Of a DNA stretch of 64,000 nt, positions 58,330 through 64,000 are shown in pieces (within the stretch, counting starts at the first letter, position 1; each line of letters starts with the position of its first letter). A program made the translations under genes and the position numbers. The DNA lies in the NCBI GenBank assembly GCA_037191015.1, contig JBBCKD010000010.1:186001-250000 (forward strand), written 5' to 3'. Source of the DNA: Ravibacter sp037191015. Lineage in GTDB: Bacteria > Bacteroidota > Bacteroidia > Cytophagales > Spirosomataceae. The notes below the pieces were generated by a model. It ran no database searches and had not been told where the DNA came from. It saw nothing but the letters and a program-made list of their open reading frames with translations.

Positions 58330-60189
58330 TTATGCAAATTCGGGCAGTATTTTGATACCGTTCCTTTTCATTAATTCGCTTGCATTAAAGTCCCGGCACA
58401 GGCCGTGGGTCAGCTTGTAGTCGAAATACAGGACTGAGTCCTTTATCTGGCTGTTGAAACTATATTGCTGCACCGGTACGTGGGCGTCGGCTGTCCTGGC
58501 CAGCTCCAGATCGTGCGTAGAGATAAGTCCGAAAGTATTTAGTCCGCTAAGTTGGCTGATCAGGGAAATCCCGCCTTTATAGCGGTCCTGCGAATTGGTA
58601 CCCTTGAAGATTTCATCGAGAAGAAAAAATACCTGGCTTTGTTCTGCTTCGGCTAATTTCAGCAGTTGCCCGATCCGTCGGAGCTCAGCATAGAAAGAAG
58701 AAACCCCTTCTTCAAGATTGTCCTGTGTGCGCATGCTCGTGAAGAGCTGTACCCTGGATACCCTTCCGGCTGTGATGCAGCAAGGTGCTCCCGCAAAAGC
58801 AAGTACAAGGTTGACTCCTAAGGTTCTGAGAAAAGTACTCTTTCCGGCCATATTAGACCCTGTCACGATGGCTACTGACCCGGCTTCGTGAAGGTCGAAG
58901 TCATTACAAACTCTTTTCCCCGGGTGGATAAGCGGGTGCCCGAGATTTTCAAGATGAATGTCGAACGGCCGGCCTGATAGCACGGGAAATGCATAAGCGG
59001 GGTTCGAAAACGTGAATCCGCTCAGGCTGCACAGCGCTTCAAATTCACTGATCGCATCAGCCCATTCCGGGAAGCGGTGGCCGTTTTTGTTTTTCCACGA
59101 TTCTGTCAGGAGTATCCAGTGGATATCGAGTAGAAAAAACTGGTTAAGGATGGTGTAGAATGCGTTTCCACCCACAGGATCATTCCTGATCTTTCGATGC
59201 ATCAGCACGTCCAGGATTTTCCTGAGCCTCCGGATCTCCGCTCCTGCAGAGAACCGGTCCTGCTTAAAAACAGATTTTAAGCGGGATAGCAGGTTTGCGT
59301 TAAAGGAGGCAGATTCTATCCGGAGAATAAGGGCTTCATAGCCATTCAGTATGGCGGCACTTTGATGAAGTTGTTCGGCAACAGTATGAGTGTGCGCTTC
59401 CAGTTTCCTCAAAACAAGGCTGCTAACAGTCAGGGTAATGGCCAGGGGAATAATATATGTGATGGAAAAGGGAGCGGTCAACCGGAGTACATCAAGCAGG
59501 TGTTGCGCAAAATACAGCGTGCATGCTATCGATGAAGACGCCAGAATAAAACCGATAGCCAGGTATCTCCTTTTTCGGGGAAGCAACCGTACCGGTTCCT
59601 GGCTCCAGTTGAGTAAGGCAGCCCAGTTGCTTTCCGGATTGGTAAACGCCATCCCTGCTGATTGAAAATCCTGACGCCAATCTGCTTTCGGAGCCAGCTC
59701 CTTTATCGCTTCCTGTCGTGCTGCGATCACTTCTTCGGCAGCGGGGGCAGCCAGCCACGAGGCCAATCGTTGCTCACCCGACCCGGTGGTGGTACGGTTG
59801 ATGAGCTGAAACAGAGAATGGCTGCCGAAAATATCGAGATCTGCCAGGTAGGGATGGCTGCGGTCAAGAAACTGTCGCCCGTCAGGAAAAGCGGCCAACT
59901 GGTTTTCCAGCCGGAGTATCTCCTGTTCGTTGATTTGCTTCAGCCGGGAAAAATGCGCAGCCAGGTCCTTAAATTTGTTATAACGGGAAAGCGCGAATCC
60001 GAAAGCTCCTATGCCAAGCGGTATTACGAGGAGAAGGTAGTGAAGAAGCCTCATGTTTGCCATCATGAATACCAGGGCAGCCGAAGCTATAAAAATAACC
60101 AGGCGAACGATAGCAAACCTGTTTTGCTTCACCCGGTACAGGTCGGCTTTGGCCTTGTATGCATTGGATTTTTGATAATAAAACTCCAT
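58330..60189 (-). CDS. Membrane MutS-like ATPase
   Basis: I start it at ATG 60189 (MEFYYQKSNAYKAKADLYRV), 619 residues. The C-terminal third is the MutS ATPase: Walker A GSNMAGKST at about 444-452, followed by FLRTLGVNLVLA, Walker B FFLLDEIFKGTN, and ISTHDLELA. The DNA-mismatch-binding N-terminal domain of MutS is absent. Instead there are four hydrophobic helices (about residues 26-45, 49-68, 209-228 and 240-260). This is a separate MutS-related family found in Bacteroidota; a role in mismatch repair should not be assumed. It is convergent with the sulfur dioxygenase gene (13 bp between stops). Confidence 0.88.
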   Translation of the reverse strand: MEFYYQKSNAYKAKADLYRVKQNRFAIVRLVIFIASAALVFMMANMRLLHYLLLVIPLGIGAFGFALSRYNKFKDLAAHFSRLKQINEQEILRLENQLAAFPDGRQFLDRSHPYLADLDIFGSHSLFQLINRTTTGSGEQRLASWLAAPAAEEVIAARQEAIKELAPKADWRQDFQSAGMAFTNPESNWAALLNWSQEPVRLLPRKRRYLAIGFILASSSIACTLYFAQHLLDVLRLTAPFSITYIIPLAITLTVSSLVLRKLEAHTHTVAEQLHQSAAILNGYEALILRIESASFNANLLSRLKSVFKQDRFSAGAEIRRLRKILDVLMHRKIRNDPVGGNAFYTILNQFFLLDIHWILLTESWKNKNGHRFPEWADAISEFEALCSLSGFTFSNPAYAFPVLSGRPFDIHLENLGHPLIHPGKRVCNDFDLHEAGSVAIVTGSNMAGKSTFLRTLGVNLVLAFAGAPCCITAGRVSRVQLFTSMRTQDNLEEGVSSFYAELRRIGQLLKLAEAEQSQVFFLLDEIFKGTNSQDRYKGGISLISQLSGLNTFGLISTHDLELARTADAHVPVQQYSFNSQIKDSVLYFDYKLTHGLCRDFNASELMKRNGIKILPEFA

Positions 60190-60615
60190 TCTTCGGACAG
60201 TTCTAAGGGAAAACGGTTTTTTGATAACGCGACTTCGACGTAGTTGCAACGCGATGCAGGGCTGAATTTAAGTTATATCGATTTGCCCGGATTACACGAT
60301 GTCAATGATACCGCTTTAGGTATTGAGAAGCAAATGTAAGAAGCGGGGCTGCTGCCGGCAGCGCTTACCCGGGAATGAGAAGATATTTTTAGAATGCTAG
60401 TTGGAGTCCGGGAATATATCTCAGGAAGAGGCTGGTACATTTAACGTTGTCAGGCTGCGAAAGCCTGTAGATGACATATTTAAAAGGGCCTGTGATTTAC
60501 CTGACTTTTTCCGAAAACTATCTCCTGCCGGCCTGTCATTAAAATTTATTCGATGAATTGCGATAGAATTTCGATGAATACGGCTATTTTTAAGGCTAAT
60601 GCTATATCAAAGACG
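60190..60615. other. Intergenic region between MutS-like and LytTR genes
   Basis: This divergent gap should hold the promoters of both flanking genes, but I find no exact TTG/TAnnTTTG pair. In-frame ATGs at 60249 (minus) and 60553 or 60574 (plus) would lengthen the flanking proteins by about 14 to 21 unconserved residues; I rejected them because the conserved domains begin directly after the inner starts. No RNA gene or repeat is seen. Confidence 0.5.
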
Positions 60616-61365
60616 ATGGGTAAAATTTTGAGATGCTTTGTTGTGGAGGACGAACCGGATGCGCGCATCGTATTAAAAAAGTACATTGAGCGCGTCCCTT
60701 TCCTGGAACTGATCGGGGAATCCGGGGATCCGATCAGCGCATTGTTCCAGGTTTCCAACACCCGGCCTGATCTTCTCTTCCTGGATATCGAAATGCCCGA
60801 TATGACCGGCTTTGAGTTCATCCGGTCTCTGAACGGGCATAAGCCGCAGGTGATCCTGGTTACGGCATATCCTGACTATGCCCTGCAGGGGTATGACTAC
60901 CAGGTAGTTGACTATTTATTGAAACCGGTACCTTTTGATCGCTTCTTAAAAGGCGTGTATAAGGCGGCAAACCTACCGGCTGCTATTGATAAGAAGGCAG
61001 AGACGGAACCTCCCGGGAGCGGCCAGAAGTCGTATTTGCTTATCAAGGAAAATAAAAAGATTCTCAGGATCAGCTTCGATGAGATCGAGCTGGTGGAAGC
61101 AACCGGTGATTATGTAAAAATTCACCTGGATCAAAGGATCGTGATCACGCACAGCACGCTGACTAAGATGGAGGAGCAACTCCCCCGGTTGCTTTTTATG
61201 AGGATCAACCGCTCTTTCATTATCCGGAAGAACGCGATCTCTCAGATTGACGGCAATGAAATTACCACTCAGAACGGTAGGAAAGTACCGATAGGAGTGA
61301 CCTACCGGGGCAGTGTGTTTGGAGAGTTGTATGCGCCGGAGACTACAAAGCGGGCCAAAGGATGA
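60616..61365 (+). CDS. LytTR-family response regulator
   Basis: This 249-residue regulator has a receiver domain (FVVEDEPDARIVLKKYI, phospho-Asp in LLFLDIEMPDMTGFEF, Lys in YLLKPVPFDRFLKGV) and a C-terminal LytTR DNA-binding domain (YLLIKENKKILRISFDEIEL, EATGDYVKIHL, MRINRSFIIRKNAISQI). I chose ATG 60616 (MGKILRCFVVEDE) as the start. It overlaps the kinase gene downstream by 4 nt (ATGA), so the two are one operon. The RiPP genes lie just behind, so this pair may control them. Confidence 0.94.
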   Translation: MGKILRCFVVEDEPDARIVLKKYIERVPFLELIGESGDPISALFQVSNTRPDLLFLDIEMPDMTGFEFIRSLNGHKPQVILVTAYPDYALQGYDYQVVDYLLKPVPFDRFLKGVYKAANLPAAIDKKAETEPPGSGQKSYLLIKENKKILRISFDEIELVEATGDYVKIHLDQRIVITHSTLTKMEEQLPRLLFMRINRSFIIRKNAISQIDGNEITTQNGRKVPIGVTYRGSVFGELYAPETTKRAKG

Positions 61366-62543
61366 CAAAGCCGGATTTGTTGGATAGACTCAAACGGAAA
61401 TGGGCTATGGCCACTCCTAAAAGTAAGGAGGTCTATTTCTTTTTGATGTTGACAGTATTAACGTGGCTGATAGGGCGATATATCCTCGTTGGTCCTTATC
61501 TGGACGATAATAGTTTAGTCACTTATGCGATTTGTGGATTGTTTCTCATACAGACGATAGGACTTTACTATTTGCTGGGGAGATGGTTCTTCCCTAAGTA
61601 TGTTTATACAAAGAAGCTGTTGATAATAGTATTCTTTTTGCCTTTTATCTTTCTTTTTATTTATTGGAGTAACTTACTTGTATTCAATTTATTAGCTCCA
61701 TTCAGCGACGGGGTTTCAGCTGCCGGAAATAAAGTATGGGTTGTCAGGATATATGAAATTTTGAATGAAGCAGGTTGGCTGGGTTGCTTTACTAATGGTA
61801 TTGTAGCCTATTGGAATTTTGGATTCAGCTTTGAAGTGGTTTTAATTTACCTTGCTTTTAAGATATTCAATGATATCCTGTTGTTCCGGGAAAATAAGCA
61901 GCGGCTCGAAAAAGAGAATATGGCGTTGGAGTTAGGCTTTCTAAAATCGCAGATCAATCCTCATTTTCTGTTTAATACGTTAAACAGCATTTATTCCAGA
62001 ACAGTTGACGTGAATGAAGAAGCGTCAGAGCTGGTTTTGAAGCTAGCTGAGCTTATGAGGTACAGCCTTTACCGCACGGGAGACGAAAGGGTGTTATTGT
62101 CGGACGAACTAAGATATATTCAGAACTATATCGATCTTGAGAGATACCGGTATAATGAAAAGCCGGATATATCCTTTGATACGGACGGGGTGATGCCGGG
62201 GTGCAAAATACCTCCGTTGCTTCTTATTCCGTTGGTCGAAAACGCTTTTAAGCATGGAATAAGCAAAAGCAATGATGAATCATCTTTCGTAAAAATATCG
62301 GCTGTTATTGAAGACAACGTTTTATACTTTTCGGTAGAAAACAGCCTTTCCTGGGGGACTAAAAAGAATGATATTACCAATAAAGAGAGGAGAGACGGCG
62401 GATTGGGAATAGCCACCTTAAAACGACGCCTGGATTTATTGTATCCCGCCTCCTACCATTTTACTGCTGAAGGATCTGATGACCGCTACGAAGTAATGCT
62501 GCAAATACCTCTCGGTAGTGACGCTCCCGTAACCTTATTTTGA
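61362..62543 (+). CDS. LytS-type sensor histidine kinase
   Basis: This 393-residue kinase has four or five membrane helices in the first 170 residues (from VYFFLMLTVLTWLIGRYI on) and no extracytoplasmic sensor domain of size. The histidine-kinase domain is of the LytS/YehU type: LKSQINPHFLFNTLNSIYS carries the phospho-His, then PPLLLIPLVENAFKHGISK (N box) and GGLGIATLKRRLDLLYP (G box). The codons are more AT-rich than upstream genes. It is encoded with its response regulator; the short membrane sensor suggests detection within the membrane. Confidence 0.93.
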   Translation: MTKPDLLDRLKRKWAMATPKSKEVYFFLMLTVLTWLIGRYILVGPYLDDNSLVTYAICGLFLIQTIGLYYLLGRWFFPKYVYTKKLLIIVFFLPFIFLFIYWSNLLVFNLLAPFSDGVSAAGNKVWVVRIYEILNEAGWLGCFTNGIVAYWNFGFSFEVVLIYLAFKIFNDILLFRENKQRLEKENMALELGFLKSQINPHFLFNTLNSIYSRTVDVNEEASELVLKLAELMRYSLYRTGDERVLLSDELRYIQNYIDLERYRYNEKPDISFDTDGVMPGCKIPPLLLIPLVENAFKHGISKSNDESSFVKISAVIEDNVLYFSVENSLSWGTKKNDITNKERRDGGLGIATLKRRLDLLYPASYHFTAEGSDDRYEVMLQIPLGSDAPVTLF

Positions 62544-62632
62544 TAAAACTGGATCTATCTCGTAAAATTTATCGGTCAGCGAATAACGCTATAGGTTCAC
62601 CGAATAAAATTTAATACCTGATACGACGCGGG

Positions 62633-62640
62633 TAGGTTTG
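62633..62640 (+). promoter_or_regulatory. Possible -7 box of the RiPP gene
   Basis: TAGGTTTG fits TAnnTTTG and lies 46 bp before the precursor ATG, in the 142-bp gap after the kinase gene. No TTG is seen 19-21 bp upstream, so the promoter may be weak or regulator-dependent. It is the only good box in the gap. Confidence 0.35.
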
Positions 62641-62685
62641 CTGGCAGAATTTGAAATTTTTGCCAACCTGTAAACTTTTATCCTT

Positions 62686-62835
62686 ATGGAAACCCGGATT
62701 ATTGCCCGTAAAGCGTCTGCTCATCAACTAGTTCTTAAAAAAGAGCGCCTGGTGAATCTCTCCAAAAGCTTAAAAAAGAAATCAAAAGAGATTACAACAA
62801 CCTTTACAACTATTACTACCAATTCCTTCAACTGA
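62686..62835 (+). CDS. Putative RiPP precursor, Ser/Thr-rich, no cysteine
   Basis: This 49-codon gene begins METRIIARKASAHQLVLKK and has a Lys-rich leader with the pattern QLVLKKERLVNLSKSL, close to the K-L-x-L-x-K-E-x-I-x-x-L leader common in Bacteroidota class I lanthipeptides. The C-terminal 15 residues (KEITTTFTTITTNSFN region) hold seven Thr and one Ser, ideal for dehydration, but no Cys for thioether rings. It lies 60 bp upstream of a LanB-type dehydratase on the same strand. The likely product is a peptide bearing dehydrobutyrine/dehydroalanine, perhaps without lanthionine. If the TGA were read through, seven further codons with one Cys would be added. The function is unknown. Confidence 0.65.
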   Translation: METRIIARKASAHQLVLKKERLVNLSKSLKKKSKEITTTFTTITTNSFN

Positions 62836-62895
62836 TTACCGTGCGCTGAAGTACCTTAATCGCTTCGTTCATTTCATCCGGACAGTAGAAATACC

Positions 62896-64000
62896 ATGTT
62901 CTGTCATACAGGTTTTTATATAACCCGAAGACCGGTGCTGCCGGTGGAACAGCTGACCCTGTTTCACCAAAAGACCATGGTATGTTCCTTTGAAGAGGTG
63001 TTGCTGCAATGGTACCAGGCGAACGACCAACTGGCCGGAGAAGCACTTTTTCTTGCTTCTCCGGTGCTTTATGAACGATACAGGCTGTGGCTGGAAGGAA
63101 AGGAAGTCTCAGAGCGGCAGCAGCTTGCCATGACACTCTACCAGTACCTGGTCCGGATGACTATGCGCAGCACTCCCTTCGGGTTGTTTTCCGGCTGCTC
63201 CTTCTCCTTTATGGATAATAACCCGAAAGCGTATATTGGTGTCCGTGAGGAAGTGTTCCGGTATATCCGCCTGGATGCAGAATATCTTGAAGCCCTCCGG
63301 AATGTGCTGCTGGCCCGGGAAGAAATCTGGTCTGCGCTCAAAATAGTACCGAATCCTACGCTATACCTGGCCGGAGACAGGTTCCGATACGTTGAGTTGC
63401 ATCATGAAGACGGCGACGAGCAGTCGTTCGTCACTGCTACCGACGATACGCCGTTTCTCAGGCTCATCCTGGATAGCGTCGGCAAGGGCGTTGCATTTTA
63501 CGATCTGGTGGAACGGCTGGTTGCCGCGGGAGCGGAAGAAGCGGAGTCAATTGGCTACCTGTCGGAGCTCTTTAATAGCAGGATTCTTTTTTTCGATCTG
63601 GGGATTGCGCTCACGAACCCTGCACAACTGGAAGAAATCGTTGGCAGGCTGGCTTCGATCGGAAGGATCGGTCCTGTTGTCGGCAGATTGCGGGAATTGC
63701 AGGATCGGATGAGATGCCCGGAAGAAGGGATCGGGAAGTACCGACGTATAGAAGAAAGCCTGGAAGCACTCGGCGTAAAGGCAGCCGGCAGGAACATAGT
63801 CCAGGTGGATACTTTCTTCGAAACCCGGAAAGACGAGGTCATAAGACATGTGATCGGCAGCTTGCAGTCCCGGCTGAGCAGGCTGATGGTTCTCAACCGG
63901 TTTACTGAAAAGCCGGCCATGCAGCAGTTCAAAGAGCGTTTCAATGCCCGTTACGAGGAAATGGAAGTACCGTTTAACCTGGTTCTTGATCCTGAGACCG
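62896..64000 (+). CDS. LanB-type lantibiotic dehydratase, 3' end missing
   Basis: The 368 complete codons here form the N-terminal glutamylation domain of a class I lanthipeptide dehydratase, which uses glutamyl-tRNA to dehydrate Ser and Thr. The signature MRSTPFGLFSGCS at residues 90-102 is present. R87, R91 and T93 have the spacing of the NisB catalytic residues R83, R87 and T89, and R11/R12 fits NisB R14. The downstream FKERFNARYEEMEVPF is also typical of the family. The ATG at 62896 is the only start after an in-frame stop at 62857-62859. The C-terminal elimination domain, and any LanC, protease or exporter, lie outside the window. Confidence 0.9.
   Translation, partial: MFCHTGFYITRRPVLPVEQLTLFHQKTMVCSFEEVLLQWYQANDQLAGEALFLASPVLYERYRLWLEGKEVSERQQLAMTLYQYLVRMTMRSTPFGLFSGCSFSFMDNNPKAYIGVREEVFRYIRLDAEYLEALRNVLLAREEIWSALKIVPNPTLYLAGDRFRYVELHHEDGDEQSFVTATDDTPFLRLILDSVGKGVAFYDLVERLVAAGAEEAESIGYLSELFNSRILFFDLGIALTNPAQLEEIVGRLASIGRIGPVVGRLRELQDRMRCPEEGIGKYRRIEESLEALGVKAAGRNIVQVDTFFETRKDEVIRHVIGSLQSRLSRLMVLNRFTEKPAMQQFKERFNARYEEMEVPFNLVLDPET

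Noticed and set aside
58330..60189. Calling the MutS-like gene mutS or mutS2
   Set aside because: It lacks the mismatch-binding domain of MutS and the Smr domain of MutS2 and has membrane helices.
62828..63136. Minus-strand open frame between the RiPP gene and the dehydratase
   Set aside because: The plus strand here encodes the conserved N-terminus of LanB; the minus frame has no family features.

Overview
The window is chromosomal DNA of a Bacteroidota bacterium, most likely of the Cytophagales/Sphingobacteriales side (Dyadobacter- or Spirosoma-like); I cannot name the genus. Evidence: a SusC/SusD pair, a CotH protein with a C-terminal type IX secretion (T9SS) sorting domain, DUF3078 and other Bacteroidota families, the gene order rplM-rpsI-rpsB-tsf, few Shine-Dalgarno sites, and repeated promoters of the Bacteroidota form TTG-(19 to 21 bp)-TAnnTTTG (before rplM, susC, tRNA-fMet, metH and the M28 peptidase gene, the last with one mismatch in the -7 box).

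Layout. 1-4.8 kb: the end of an ECF sigma gene, ispH, and the ribosomal/translation block rplM, rpsI, rpsB, tsf with strong hairpins. 4.9-7.9 kb: an envelope block with a second ECF sigma factor carrying a hydrophobic tail, a small membrane-type protein, an MscS-like channel, a DUF3078 protein and mscL. 8.1-9.9 kb: a large membrane protein of unknown role. 9.9-23.6 kb: a carbohydrate-use locus with a secreted Asp-box (BNR) protein, a GntR regulator with sugar-binding domain, SusC, SusD, a clan GH-A hydrolase, an MFS transporter, a DUF4380 protein, an SDR dehydrogenase and an enolase-superfamily sugar-acid dehydratase. Together they suggest that a glycan is bound, cut, imported and oxidised to a sugar acid.

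23.6-27.8 kb is an accessory island beside a tRNA-fMet gene: an AT-rich small membrane gene, a frameshifted gene remnant, and a 997-residue STAND NTPase whose C-terminus is five very similar 43-residue repeats (a 129-bp intragenic tandem repeat). This looks like a conflict/defence gene of the NLR/Avs type. 27.9-45.7 kb is mostly housekeeping: era, der, an ABC half-exporter, CotH, an Lrp regulator, metH, an M28 peptidase, a transporter-epsC-merR operon, a peptidase-MA-like protein, a patch of GC-rich inverted repeats, and purH. 45.8-60.2 kb: an MFS efflux pump, a hybrid histidine kinase convergent with an NtrC-type regulator, two paralogous small secreted proteins, an ada/alkB alkylation-repair pair, a ScyD/ScyE-like lipoprotein, a membrane TPR-HTH regulator, a sulfur dioxygenase-rhodanese fusion and a membrane MutS-like ATPase.

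60.6-64.0 kb: a LytTR response regulator and LytS-type kinase, overlapping by 4 nt, then a 49-codon gene (62686..62835) with a lanthipeptide-like leader and a Ser/Thr-rich, cysteine-free tail, then the N-terminal part of a LanB-type lantibiotic dehydratase that runs off the window. This RiPP locus and the STAND gene are the two most interesting items.
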